Below are positions 50,832-63,880 of a DNA stretch of 64,000 nt, piece after piece. The DNA is from Periplaneta americana (Eukaryota; Arthropoda; Insecta; Blattodea; Blattidae), in assembly GCF_040183065.1 (NCBI RefSeq), contig NC_091122.1, forward strand, positions 154,588,455 through 154,652,454. Direction: 5' to 3'. A program made the position numbers and the translations under genes. The notes under the pieces were generated by a model. That model did not search any database, was not told the DNA's origin, and saw nothing but the letters and a program-made list of their open reading frames with translations. Within the stretch, counting starts at the first letter, position 1; the number at the start of each line of letters is the position of its first letter.

Positions 50832-52061
50832 CTGAAATTAAACACAAATTATAAAATATATATCAGCATTTAACACCTGTTAAATTTTGTATGACTATTT
50901 CGTTTATATGACGTCATTCCATTTTCGACTCAATGAAATGTTGAATTCCAATCAATCACAATCATATATCGCGATAATTTTTGCAGCTAGATTTATCACT
51001 ATCAATTTATCGTATGGTCGCTCTTTTGTATAATCAGTGTCGCCAACTGTTTCCTCGTAAATCGATGAGAATTATATTTACGCAGTGAAGACGACATTCA
51101 AAACGGCGCATCATATAGACACAAAATCTCCATGCATCTTAATTGAACCTTGATTCTTTCAATATTGTTCCAAGACGCGCATGGAAAATTGAACCGTGTA
51201 GATGCAGCTATGTAAAATGCTTTCTTGTAGCACGGAATAACGGTCGAAATAAGGCATAGCTGACATTGGTTCCGCTCCCACAGGCAAACTAATCTAATTG
51301 TAGCTTATAAAATTTATATTACGTGAATGAAATTGAACAATTAATAGAAAGTCAGATGGTCAAATTTATGTAACATCAGCGCATATCAAAACCCAAAGAC
51401 CTTGTATAGTATTATGTAGCAACATATTTCTCGCTGTAGTGTGAATACATAAACATTGCTGTCTCCACACATAGTTCATAGTTCTCGGTGTAGTGTGTAA
51501 TGTAACGATGAAGTACTAAATAAAGTGCGAAATCCTACTTCCTCATCTACATCTTCTAATCTCATGTCCATTGTAGGCTATCTGAAGAAAATGATACTCC
51601 TTCATTCAGATTTGAAACTGCGTTTTCAACAATTCTTCATTTAATTAATTTTACTTGTAATTAATGTATTAGTCAGGTTACTTATATTATCAAATGTGTT
51701 AATTAAATTATGAGTCAGCAGGTAATGAAAATGTACTTGTTATAATAATAAGAGAAAAGCGCAGCACATGTAATTAACATTGTTAAACCTATATTTCGCT
51801 TTTCGCAATTGGCATTACTGAATAACAACCAATTTCTTTATTAGAGTAATCGATATGCTTCTATTCCAACTTCACAATGTCTGAATAGGTTAAGTATTCG
51901 TAAATATACAAATATTAACATTTTGTATATTTGAGGTATATTATTTACATTTTTATTTTATTCACAAAATAGTCCTAATAAATCTCAGACCTCTGGTGAC
52001 ATTATTATAGAAAAAAACATAAAATTGTTTATAAATAAAGTAATTACCATTATCTACTTAC

Positions 52062-52325
52062 ATCTCCTCCCCATCAGGTGATTTTATTGGCTTAAATATA
52101 GACTGGAATCCTTGTTCCCAACCAGGGAACCATACAGGGTCTCGAAGAATCATAAGAATAACAGCCAAGATTATCAGTACCAATGTAATTATCTCATACC
52201 ATGTTATTGGTCCCAGATCATCATACTGTTTTCTTACACTATTTCCAATCTTTTCCGCTATTTCTTTACGTTTCTCTTTTCCTTCTTCAATCTGGCTTTT
52301 TAATTCAGGATCACATCCACTCTTC
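52062..52325 (-). CDS. SLC13-like exon 8 (cytosolic linker, RDP..PGW)
   Basis: Acceptor GGAATTTCAG, donor GAT|GTAAGT. It encodes KSGCDPELK, a charged helical stretch, YDDLGPITWYEIITLVLIIL and LRDPVWFPGWEQGF. The 'Y..LGP.(S/T)..E' and 'FRDPGF.PGW' elements are conserved across SLC13. Ends with two bases, AT, completed to Met by exon 9. Confidence 0.93.
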
Positions 52326-52369
52326 CTGAAATTCCAATTCGAATCTAATTTATTATCAATACTTATACT

Positions 52370-52735
52370 TACTTATGGCTTTTATAGAACCCGGAGGTTC
52401 ATTGTCGCCCTCACATAAGCCCGCCATCGGTCCCTATCCTCAGCAAGATTAATCCAGTCCCTACCATCATATCCCACCTCCCTCAAATCCATTTTAATAT
52501 TATCCTCCCATCTACGTCTCGGCCTCACCAAAGGTCTTTTTCCTCCCGGCCTCCCAACTAACACTCTATATGCATTTTTGGATTCGTCCATACGTGCTAC
52601 ATGCTCTGCCCATTTTAAACGTCTAGATTTAATGTTCTCAATTATGTCAGGTGAAGAATACAATGCGTGCAGTTCTGCGCTGTGTAACTTTCTCCATTTT
52701 CCTGTAACTTCATCCTCTTAGCCCCAAATATTTTG
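52370..52735 (-). pseudogene. LINE C-terminal remnant, second copy
   Basis: SSPDIIENIKSRRLKWAEHV, RPRRRWEDNIKMDLREVGYD, GRDWINLAEDRDRWRAYVRA and a stop at 52382; same family as 43750-44262. Its 3' end reaches 52370, about 45 bp from SLC13-like exon 8. Confidence 0.88.
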
Positions 52736-53056
52736 AGGAATATAAAGTATATATTACTTTCTCGTGTTAATGAACTAGGTTTAAAGTTACCTTAGTTGAT
52801 TAGTTTCGGCCTGGGAGTCATATATATATATATATACTTTATATTTCTCAGTGAAATAGAACAACTGGTAATATAACTCTTTTATAAATTCTTTCGGCTG
52901 AGCAGACTGGATTGACAAAGCTTCTCAATCGAATAATAATAACAGGCATTTCCCATACGAGTATTTATTCTGCATTTAATTTCCTTCCGAGTGTCATTTA
53001 TATTTGTTACTGTTGCTCCGAGATATTTGAATTTTTCCACCTTCAAACGATAAATT

Positions 53057-53060
53057 TCCA

Positions 53061-53129
<69 letters not shown>
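53057..53129. repeat. (ATT)n microsatellite
   Basis: ATT run of about 73 bp. A short (TA)n lies at 52821-52838. Confidence 0.95.
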
Positions 53130-53131
<2 letters not shown>

Positions 53132-53328
53132 TTTAAATATTGCCGCCTTGTTTTAGTAGATAGCGTAATCACTCCCAACCAAGCAGTCCGTGGTTCAATT
53201 AATTATTGTCGATGTGGGAAATGAGATTCATCTTCTATCCGAGTATTTGTCCCTTCTTGTGTGTTGTTCTGGTTATAAAGTTAAATGTGTTATTTTCCAG
53301 TAAACAAGTAACTAAATAAATAAAGATA

Positions 53329-54901
<1,573 letters not shown>

Positions 54902-55028
54902 GCCTTCACCCTCTGGACCCCGATCAATTTATAAGTAAAGTTACGTGTTCATTTACTACCTTCCCTAATTTACCATAGACAGCGACTGTTCTTTTCAAAA
55001 GATCATATAACTTAGCTGTTGTTCTTAC

Positions 55029-55154
55029 CAACACATTCCCATGAAGTACATATTGAGCCACAGCCACACAATTACGATCTCCAAAGCTGCTGGTAGTATG
55101 CATGCAGCCAGCCAGCGTTGAAACTGAATGTAATATATTTTATTCTCAAAGAAG
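55029..55154 (-). CDS. SLC13-like exon 7
   Basis: Acceptor CTTGCTTTGTAG, donor TTG|GTAAGA. It encodes FFENKIYYIQFQRWLAACIL and then PAALEIVIVWLWLNMYFMGM, matching the '[25 protein letters not shown]' helix. An in-frame alternative acceptor at ATTCAG (55124) would break phase with exon 6, so the upstream TAG acceptor was chosen. Confidence 0.85.
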
Positions 55155-55351
55155 CTACAAAGCAAGAAAAGCATACAATAAGAATAAATTAAGCTGTGGT
55201 AGTCACAATTACATAACGAAAATTAAATGAGACGATATCTTAATAATAAAGATAAAGTTCAGGTCTGAATTTACATGCCATGCTAGTGTTTGAACTTCTG
55301 TAACTCCAGTTAAACATAGCCTATGCATAATACAATGAGTGGCATATTTAC

Positions 55352-55480
55352 TCATCAACGAAAGTCCTTGCAGCAAGATTTGTACAAGCCCCTACAACAC
55401 TGGCGGTTCCTCCAATATTTGCAGAATAAACAACTCCTAACACGTAGCATGTTGTGGTTTTAGACGGAGTAGGATTTGGC
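55352..55480 (-). CDS. SLC13-like exon 6 (IGGTA loop)
   Basis: Acceptor TTCAATGCAG, donor TGA|GTAAAT. It encodes PNPTPSKTTTCYVLGVVYSA then NIGGTASVVGACTNLAARTF. This matches the 'YAASIGGTATLTGTGPN' region, but the TGTGPN part reads VGACTN, so small conserved residues at the sodium/substrate loop are changed. Confidence 0.88.
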
Positions 55481-55965
55481 CTGCATTGAAGAAGAAACAT
55501 TAAAATGACAATTAATCACAAATAGGAAAATCAATCAACTTAACTCTACATTACAGGAAACTGCAATTTAGATGTACCGGTACTATTGTTCTGATATTTA
55601 GTAGACACTGAGGGTTTGTAGCATAATGCAAATGATTACTTTTTAATTTTTATAAGATGGTAGTGAATATTTTAAGCTTTTAATATCTTAAGCACCAAGT
55701 TGTCATCTGCTGAGTTTTGCTCAATGTAGATTGTAGTCCAGTTCATTAAGAATAGTTTGACATCATTGTGAACGTTCTAATGCTTCCCATTCTAGAGTTA
55801 CATAGCCTTGGCTGCTGCATGACTCGTCAATTTGTGCTCAACATCTCCCCTTCCTGTCTATCATTAGATGACGTCACCTGCTCCAACTCAAAGTCATGTT
55901 GGATATATTGATCCTTCATCTGTCGATTGCCTTTTACTTCTTTGAAAAATTTTAAATTATGGTTT

Positions 55966-56177
55966 ATTTAGCGACGCTCGCAACTGCAGAGGTTATATCA
56001 GCGTCGCCGGTGTGCCGGAATTTTGTCCCGCAGGAGTTCTTTTACATGCTAGTAAATCTACTGACATGAGCCTGTCGCATTTAAACACACATAAATGACA
56101 TCGACCTGGGCCGGGATCGAACCCGCAACCTTGGGCATAGAAGGCCAGCGCTATACCAACTCGCCAACCAGGTCGAC
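55966..56177 (-). mobile_element. tRNA-derived SINE, family D
   Basis: Minus strand: CCTGGTTGGCGAGTTGGTAT (A box), GGTTGCGGGTTCGATCCCGG (B box), body CGATGTCATTTATGTGTG to CAGTTGCGAGCGTCGCTAAA. Near full length. Neighbouring intron 55481-55965 shows nothing. Confidence 0.85.
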
Positions 56178-56179
56178 TC

Positions 56180-57206
56180 AAGAGGTATCAAAGTAGCTTG
56201 GAATAATACATACAGTATTTCACAAGAACGTGGTGAATACAAATAGTCCAACAAAAAGGCGATAGAAGTTTAAGTACCTACAATAAAATATATTTAGCAT
56301 CGCTTTTGTAGCAGCTTTCTGTTATTGGAATTAGTCATTCTCTTTCCTATTTCCTTTGCCTATCCCTCTGCTCTTCCAGCATGCCACTTAGTCTTCGTCT
56401 ACTCGACGAGACTTGCGACAACTTCATTTCAAGTTATTAATAAGTATTTAATGAATTTCAATCTTTAATAAGTATTTAATGAATTTCAATCTTAAGGCAT
56501 ATAAACTTGCAAATGTTTATTTGTTATTTAATAACAATATATGAACGTTTTCGCCGTTTAGGGCAAATGAATTGTAAATTAAAAAAAATTCATTTCAAGT
56601 GCCTAGCCAGTTGCTGCTGGACGCAACCTCAGTAGGTACCTATATGGTCATTTTGATCCTGGTTAAAGTAAGATTCCATTATGGTTCGACTTATTTCTGT
56701 TTTTTTTTTAATTCAAAAGTAAAACTGAAGACCTTCACTTCTTTCCTTTCAATTTTCTTGTTTAGTTTCGGAAATATGTAAGTCTGAGGGGCCTCGATAA
56801 TGCAAATATGAAGGATAATCAATTCAAAACCAATTTTATCGATTTTCCACAACGCAATCATACACTTCTGAGAGGTTGCATTGTCTTGCAATAACAGCAC
56901 AATTTTTTTTAATTTATCACGACATTACTCCACAAGTGGGAGAAGGGGTTTTTCATCATGTGGAAAGGAGCTAATCTCTTCACAAAAAGTGACTCCATAT
57001 GAATTAACTTGTAAAGATAAAATACAAACAAAATAGGAGGAGAAATTGTTGTATATAGAGTATCAAAAAACCGTGTTTTCGTTTTCTTCATAACTCATAT
57101 AGATATACTGAGAAAACGAAAATTAACCTTAAAAGCAGGCGAGAAGAGGGTAGACCCTAATATAAATACAGTAGGTACTCAGATAAAAAAAAATTCTGAT
57201 ACTTAC
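56180..57206. other. SLC13 intron, nothing recognised
   Basis: AT-rich, with a 26-bp direct repeat (TAATAAGTATTTAATGAATT at 56437 and 56465). No exon or element is supported. 57251-58046 is similar. Confidence 0.5.
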
Positions 57207-57250
57207 TGATCAGGATCTTCTTCTGTCCGGTTAAATACAAGGACTTCATC
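57207..57250 (-). CDS. SLC13-like exon 5 (44-nt microexon)
   Basis: Acceptor GTATTTCAG, donor TCA|GTAAGT. It encodes DEVLVFNRTEEDPDQ, an acidic hydrophilic linker with one N-glycosylation-like sequon. It sits in the variable cytosolic loop of SLC13 proteins. Phases on both sides fit exactly, the main reason to accept so short an exon. Confidence 0.75.
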
Positions 57251-58046
57251 CTGAAATACAAGCAATTCAATCATAACCTTAGATGATTCTAAAGTGTAAC
57301 ATAACAAGAAAGCGATTAATATTTAACGAAGTACTCATTTTACTCTACTTTTTACGGGCAAAGATCACAAAATATATTAAATATTTTCATTTGGTTTTGG
57401 TCTAATTTTAAGATACAATTAATTTTTAAATCCTCATCTATTTTGAATTGTGTGCGTACATGTTTGATGTGACTGCATAATACAAAAATATGTACCAGTA
57501 TTTTGTTGTAAATGGTGGCTATTTGAGCAGCAATTGGATCACTATTTATTAAAAGGGAGGAAGTCACATCTTTTCAAAATTTATTTTTTATTGAAATGTG
57601 TTCTCTTACCATAGACGCACCAATTTATGTTAAAGGAACTTTAAAGAACCCAGTAAAAATGGTTAAAATGCAACATAACATTTTATAATTTATGTTAAAA
57701 GTGAGGATATCCTGGACAGTTTTTTCTCTCTCCTGTAAAATTTGTATTTTTGGACTTCCGTCCTTTTAACAAATAGCGATTCAATTAGTTTATCTAAAGG
57801 TGAATGATTATTATAAAACACAAAACTTAGCAAAATGAGTAAGTTCTTAAGCTGAAAAAAGAAATTTAATAAGGGGAAAATTTGAAGAAAAATGTATAAT
57901 TATTATACTTAGCGAAATCAATAAGCCAAAAAATTGCTTAATAACATCTGTAATATATAAAATATTCAATCCTTATTTACACATGTCTAAAAAAATTTCA
58001 TTAACACTAAACTTGGAAACCAAATATATTTTGTTCAAAAGTTTAC

Positions 58047-58161
58047 CTGCTCAAGTGACTGCAGTAACTTGATCACCACGGACACAGTGATGCTTGTAGT
58101 AACATTGCTCATTATACACATGGATGAAAATGCAGTAATAGAGAATAACCCAAAAGTCAGC
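58047..58161 (-). CDS. SLC13-like exon 4 (first SNT motif)
   Basis: Acceptor TCATTACCTAG, donor CAG|GTAAAC. It encodes LTFGLFSITAFSSMCIMSNV followed by TTSITVSVVIKLLQSLEQ. The Ser-Asn-Val corresponds to the first SNT signature that forms part of the sodium and carboxylate site in the family. It is retained in conservative form. Confidence 0.88.
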
Positions 58162-58306
58162 CTAGGTAATGAAAGAAGCTGCATTTCAATTTATTAGGCC
58201 AATAATATTGATCGCATAACCTTATGGAAACATAGACATAACTGAGAAATGAAACATATTTTATTTTAGTACACATACCTTAGCATATTCCACTAAATCC
58301 ACATAC

Positions 58307-58572
58307 CTGCAATGCGAGAAACCTATCAACATCATCCATTTCAGTGCAATTCGAACATACAAGCCCGAGTATTCCACGCAATAAGCCAGAAAATATACAC
58401 CTATAAACGTCATGTTCGCCTCTCTGAAGTATTGCATGCAAATAGTATCAGCTGTGCTAACTCCAAGAGCAGGCAGAAATACAATCGGTATAGCTGCAAT
58501 GAGTGCCATGGGAATAACCTGAGTGGCGAAGTATATTACCATCACACACAAAACGTACAAGCAGCGTACATC
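58307..58572 (-). CDS. SLC13-like exon 3
   Basis: Acceptor ATTTTCAG, donor CAG|GTATGT. It encodes DVRCLYVLCVMVIYF, TQVIPMALIAAIPIVFLPAL and a YFREANMTFIGVYFLAYCVE segment. In SLC13 proteins the corresponding parts are 'CLYVLLVMAVYWVTEALPL', 'LLPVVLFPLLG' and 'YLKDTNMLFLGGLIMAIAVE'. Ends with two bases. Confidence 0.92.
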
Positions 58573-58669
58573 CTGAAAATTATATAAATCAGTTCCTTTT
58601 TCGAATTTATATTTAATAAATTAGTGTGACATGTTTTAGTGGTTGATTATATACACGTCAAATACTTAC

Positions 58670-58787
58670 TTTTTCATTTTTAGTTGGTATAAAGAAAACA
58701 AGCAAGCAAATAAAAGGTGCACCAATTGTAACAAATGAAGTCCAATATGATTTAAAGAAAAGTAAGAATCGATTACAACCGCCAACT
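58670..58787 (-). CDS. SLC13-like exon 2 (TM1)
   Basis: Encodes VGGCNRFLLFFKSYWTSFVT then a hydrophobic stretch IGAPFICLLVFFIPTKNEK: the first membrane span and its basic lead-in. Donor AAA|GTAAGT. The acceptor CTGCTTCCAG lies within the antisense of an R2-like retroelement fragment (58790-59050). Ends in phase 0. Confidence 0.82.
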
Positions 58788-58789
58788 CT

Positions 58790-59050
58790 GGAAGCAGAAA
58801 ATCAACCTGTAGCAGTACATGAAGAAAAGAAGACCATTTATGACCCTACAATACAATACTTTAGGAATTATTATCATATACAAGGACAGATTGAAGTATT
58901 TGGCCTATTGTTCGGAGCAAGGGGAACAATTCCAAAATTCTCAGTTGAATGTTTTAAGTCTTTTGGAATTTCTTTAACAATTTTGAAAATTATTGCTATA
59001 AACGTAATGAAATATTCTGTTCAGATTTTACGTAATCACTTGTACACCTA
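58790..59050 (+). pseudogene. R2-like retroelement fragment
   Basis: Plus-strand frame from about 58784: TLEAENQPVAVHEEKKTIYD, PTIQYFRNYYHIQGQIEVFG, LLFGARGTIPKFSVE and a stop at 59049. It parallels the R2-like endonuclease end at 33103-33822. Antisense to the SLC13-like gene and abutting its exon 2. Confidence 0.85.
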
Positions 59051-59584
59051 AATTTCTTTATATTCTATCTGATTACTAATAATTATTGCATAAAAGTACT
59101 TTCCCAAGGGTAGCTTCCATTTGAAAATAATAATCATAAATACCGATAACACAAATGTTTATTTTTGTTTGTTTAGTATGCTGTGTCTTTTGGCAACCCT
59201 TACTGTGGGATTTATGTATTTCAGAACTGAAATGCTGAGATGTGTAACATAAAAATACTAAATTTACAGTTTTTTGCATAAATCAGACTCAACAAAGCTG
59301 TTAGAATGTAAAAAATTGTATATTATTCTAGCTGCATGCAACAACAGAAAAAATAACCATTGAATAGTACCAGTTATACTTAACAAGCACTTTAAGAAGT
59401 AATTTTCAAATACATTACTCAACGTCAATTTTGCTGACTGCAAAGGAACAGCTGACCTTTATTAATATGAGGGTGCTGAATCCATAAATCATATCTATTT
59501 TTCACATTCACGTCAAATTTTTTCTCAAATGGCAACTTCATGTATTTTTCCTGTTACGAATTCGTGTGAGAATGACCGCAGTTC

Positions 59585-59900
59585 ATTGAAAATGTTGTTG
59601 TTGTTTTCTAATGCCAGGCGTTTGACAATAAAGTCATTTGACCTCTTGCACTCCAATATTTTTCGAAGATATTATCATGGTCAGCCACTGAAGCACAGAT
59701 TTTGAGGTGTTCCGAATCCATTTCTTGGTTTGAGTTGCACAATGGGCAGTTAGGGGACTGATATATTCCAATTCTATGCAGGTGTTTGGCCAAACAGTCA
59801 TGGCCTGTTGCCAATATAAATGCAGCTACAGACGATTTTCGTAGTAAATCGGGAATTAACTGTGGATTATGATGCAGAGAGTCACATTTTTTTCCCTTGA
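59585..59900 (-). pseudogene. LINE C-terminal zinc-binding end
   Basis: ATGHDCLAKHLHRIGIYQSP, CPLCNSNQEMDSEHLKIC and a tail ending in ATGCCAGGCGTTTGACAATA on the complementary reading. Typical end of RNase H-bearing LINEs. Short 3' fragment. Confidence 0.75.
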
Positions 59901-59973
59901 GATTGTATTATCATATTTTGTTTGTTGAAGTCTAAGTATGTAGATTTAATAAATCTTATTGAAAATGTAAAAT

Positions 59974-60213
59974 CGACTCGACTTATCCTGTTACATTTGT
60001 GGCTATTTTACAACACCAAAGCAAATGACAAATGTATCAGACTTTGTATCCAAAGGATATCATGCATATTTCGAGGTTAAACTGTCAGTGGATTATGGGA
60101 GAGTGAGAAAAAGCCTCACTTTTGGAGTTCCAAAGGTGTGGTGGGAACAAGAAGAGCACATGGAAGGCTGCCACTTTTGTATGGTTGATGTATCACGCTT
60201 TAACAAAAAGTGA
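59974..60213 (+). pseudogene. Fragment of a CxxC arthropod repeat-type protein
   Basis: Frame reads RLDLSCYICGYFTTPKQ, NVSDFVSKGYHAYFEVKLS, then KSLTFGVPKVWWEQEEHMEG CHFC. It resembles a multi-copy, uncharacterised arthropod protein with CYICG...YFG and FGIP.VWREP.NH..DCYFC; the segment between the two halves is missing. Probably transposon-associated; the family name is unknown to me. Confidence 0.5.
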
Positions 60214-60229
60214 AAACATTCCATTCAAT

Positions 60230-60993
60230 AACCTAACCTACAGTCAGCTATAGTATAAAATACATCAATTTTTCTGGTACCGCGCAAGGGATTTGGAATT
60301 TGACAACAGAACATTTGGCGTACAGTTCAAGATTCGAACCCTACGCAGAATAAAATGAGCTACAACTGTATTGTTCCAGATAAAACAGTACATCTGGCAA
60401 CCCTAACTCTGTGTATTATGCAAATTAATTTACACAAATCACTATTAACCTTTTTCTGCCCGAAGAAAACATAGTACCGGTATACATTAGCATGCAGTTG
60501 AAACTCATGAAAAGAAGGGAACATTGTAATTGTATTTTGTGAAAAATTGTGACGTAATAGACAATTTCTGACTACATATTTGAAGTCAGCGAACTCAAAT
60601 TATATAAAATCAACCAAAACATACAAAACAAATTTTCATATGTAGAGTAGTCATACATTCCATTCTCCGACTCATAAGTCTGCTCATGAATGTAAGTAAA
60701 AGTATTTTTCGAACTGTCGTGTACAAATCAATAAAAATAGTTAAATAGTTCACTTATCTAGTTTATTTCAGCAAGATTACTTAACCATTAGTAGACTGAT
60801 AATAAGAATAAAAAAAAAGTTTATTCTAAACTTGTGCGAAATCAAAACAAAAAGCAACTTATCTCAGTATTAATAAGTATAATATTATTGGTATTGCATG
60901 TTCTCTTGAAGTGTGTAAAATATTTATAAACACTATTAACATCACTAGTATCGTCTGAAATATTTTAGTTTTATTTTACCATGACATACATAC
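60230..60993. other. SLC13 intron 1, nothing recognised
   Basis: AT-rich sequence without exon or element signals. Confidence 0.5.
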
Positions 60994-61046
60994 ACTTCTA
61001 TTTCTTCTACAGTTGTAGTTACTTCATCTAAAGCTGGATCCTCCAT
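60994..61046 (-). CDS. SLC13-like exon 1 (start codon)
   Basis: ATG at 61046-61044 begins MEDPALDEVTTTVEEIE, a short acidic cytosolic N-terminus. Donor AGT|GTATGT leaves two bases that pair with the first base of exon 2 to make Val. Two other GT sites nearby keep phase 0 and would not match exon 2. 5' UTR exons farther upstream were not found. Confidence 0.72.
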
Positions 61047-62390
61047 TTTAACACAACATTATTATAAAAACAAACAAATTCCAGCTTAGTAAAGCCCATA
61101 ATGACATTATATAGTGTCCTTGATCATTGATACTATTACATACAGACTTATAACAATGTCATGAATATGGTTGTCAATTGAGCATCTATAGTACGAAATT
61201 TCACTGATGTATTTTTTTTAATAAATAATAAAATCCCTTCTTTACAAACAAAAGAAAAGCAAAGTTCATAATATGACTTGTTTGTATAAAATAAATGATA
61301 ACTCTATTTTTTATTTGTTTGTTTTTATTTTATTTTTTTTAACTTTGTGCTAGATTTACTTACAGGAAAATATTCAACAGGAATTTAACTACTGAAATAA
61401 AATTAAAAGGTTATCAGGCACACATTTTGTTTATATTATAAGAAACTGAATATTTTAAAAAATATGACAACTTACATGGGGCTTGTATCTCTTCCTAATT
61501 TTATTTACAGGAATAATAAGTTTAACAATATGTTTTAAATTATCATAAACTTCAAAATGTCATAAAATATACTGGTACCTACACTTTAGGGTCAGCCTAT
61601 TCAAAACTTACTAGAGCACTCTGTTGCTTTTATTATAGTCGCGTCAATGTTATTTCCAGTGTGACTCCTCCTCTTTGCTTATGTCTTAGGAAGTGAAGGC
61701 TCTATAAAGTCTAGGTAGGTAGTATCATTTATTGTCGAGCTACCAGACGAGGAATCTATTTGCCGCACCATTAAACATTATATGTCGTAGCTCTTATGAT
61801 AATAAATCAAACACACTGTAATTTAGCAAATAAATGAGAGGCAAATAACGTCCTGGTTTGCTTTCTGCAAACGCCAACGAAAGAACCAAAATGGCGGGCA
61901 ATTATATTAAGTATTTATCGAGCCTTAGGAAGTGTATAACGTCATCAGCAGCACATGATAAGACGCATACATTTAAATGTAGCCGACCTGCAATGTGACC
62001 GGCTGTCAGAAACAAGAGCAACGGGACTATAGTTTCCACTTTGCAGCATTTTTAGAGGAATTAAAAGAAACTATGAGGAAAATCATCGCCATACCTCACA
62101 TGTAGCGCGTGGGTTCGTGCATATTTCACGTCCAGTTCAGGTACTTTTTTATGTAGAACTAAAGAGAACGTTGAATATATATAAAAAAAAATGTTTCAGA
62201 ACTTATAAAGTTTTCCAGAAAGTAGCTTTTCAAATCTGAACTCTATATATATACAAAAACAAAAAGAAAACACACACACATACATACACTTCCTCTTTTC
62301 TCACTCTTTGAGATTTTCAAATTCAAGGGGATTTCATATTTTTTGTTTTAATCGTTGTCATAGACAAGAAACTTATTTTTCATAAATACG
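61047..62390. other. Region upstream of the SLC13-like start
   Basis: Likely holds the 5' UTR and promoter on the minus strand, but no TATA box, initiator or UTR exon can be placed. AT-rich with T-rich runs and a short (CA)n near 62271-62290. Confidence 0.4.
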
Positions 62391-62419
62391 AGATTGTAAA
62401 TGCTATCAAAAATTTAAGA

Positions 62420-62990
62420 GCATATTTTGTAAGCTTGAAAAATAGGATAACAGGCCTGTTTTTCTTCACTGAGAAAAAATGGCAGGTACAAATTATTTGG
62501 ATATGTTGGAAAATTACGCTGTGCCTCAATTACCTCTTGCAACCATTTTCCAGCAAGACTGGGCCCCGCCCCACTTTGCGGTCCAAGTGCGAGAATTTTT
62601 GGATGAGTTTCCCAGTCGATGGATTGGAAGAGGGGCTGAATCACTCGCTTGGCCTCCATGCTCCCCAGATATGACCTCACTGGACTTTTTCCTATAGGAT
62701 TTTGTGAACGACCAAGTGTACAGCACTCCTGTGGTCTACTGAGACCATTTGCGACCAACATCATACTGCAAATGTTGTTGAATACCTGGATTGAGGTGGA
62801 GTATAAGTTGGATAACTGCCGGGCCACTGCAGGTGCACATGTTGAAATTATTTGAAATGTATCGTAAATGGCATGGCTTTCTCTAGCAGGCAATATCAGT
62901 TTTTTCATTAAGTATGGTTTACTTTAAAATATATACTCTCTTAAACCTATAGGGCGGACATGGTGTATTTCTGTTTCACTAAACTGCAAA
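62420..62990 (+). pseudogene. IS630/mariner-type transposase 3' remnant
   Basis: Frame at 62479-62697: NYAVPQLPLATIFQQDWAPP HFAVQVREFL (second catalytic Asp), RWIGRGAESLAWPPCSPDMT SLDFFL (third), a stop, then VNDQVYSTPV and MLQ-WIEVEYKLDNCRATAG AHVEII. DDE superfamily like 30110-31596 but a different branch. Stops and a frameshift. Confidence 0.82.
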
Positions 62991-63136
62991 ATGATAATTA
63001 TCATAAGAATAAATAGTTACAAAGGTTATAACTTACCTTATGTTCTCTCTGCAATGTTGATCTTTCCAAAGCAAATTGTGTATGAACGATAGAAGAAAGT
63101 CTCCAGATAAAATTAAGTTCTCAACTGAATATGGTA

Positions 63137-63523
63137 CAGTAGTGGCAAAAAAAAAACCGGAGCAACCATTGTAGCTGATTTAAGAGCCTTGTTCACAGTG
63201 ACAGCACGATAGACTGGTAACTAAGACTTTCGTAGTTCGAATCCTGACTGGGAAGGAAACTTTTTTTGTTCCTTATTCAAATTTATTCCCAATACTTTTC
63301 GATTGCAGCGATATTTTACTACTTGATTAACTTATTATTCCCAGAACATGAATTTTACCAGCTTATTTTCTAATGACTTTTGAAATGGGCTACGTCAGCA
63401 GTCGAAACTACAGCAATTTCAATAGATTACTCGCTATCTTGTGAATGCGGGCATGGCATGTGCAGTGGCTCATTTCAGGGACTTTGATTATTCAGCCGGT
63501 CTGGTTTTTTTTTGCCACTACTG
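63137..63523. mobile_element. TIR element with a tRNA-like insert
   Basis: CAGTAGTGGCAAAAAAAAAA at the left and its complement (TTTTTTTTTGCCACTACTG) at the right, flanked by TA. Inside, at about 63205-63255, GATAGACTGGTAACTAAGAC and GTAGTTCGAATCCTGACTGG look like tRNA A/B-box sequence. Confidence 0.72.
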
Positions 63524-63687
63524 TACATCTTACATCAATGATCACTACCATATCAGACGAATCCAATAAAACACAGTGGTATTAATCAGGGTTATTACCC
63601 AGCATTACAAACTTACCAACTTTTAAATAAAACTTAAATCCTCACTTCACTCAAATATAACGCCATTCCCAACAACATTAACGACTG

Positions 63688-63880
63688 TCTCTGTGATCTG
63701 ATGGTCAGCATAGTGGCTTCCAGATTTACGGATCCTGGGTTCAATTCCCGGGTTTGACTTCCGGAAAATTTTCCTTGAAGAAGAAAAGTTCCCTGGGTGT
63801 CTAGGTTCTAGAAATTTGTGATTGCAAGTTGTGTCAGGTTATTAATTAACGAGTCTTCAAATAAAATACAGTATATCAGG
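63688..63880 (+). mobile_element. tRNA-derived SINE, family E
   Basis: Head CTGATGGTCAGCATAGTGGC (A box), GGGTTCAATTCCCGGG (B box), body through GGTTCTAGAAATTTGTG and tail ACGAGTCTTCAAATAAAATA. Confidence 0.8.

Noticed and set aside
62414-62908. 164-codon minus-strand frame
   Set aside because: Antisense shadow of the plus-strand IS630-type transposase remnant, which carries the recognisable motifs.
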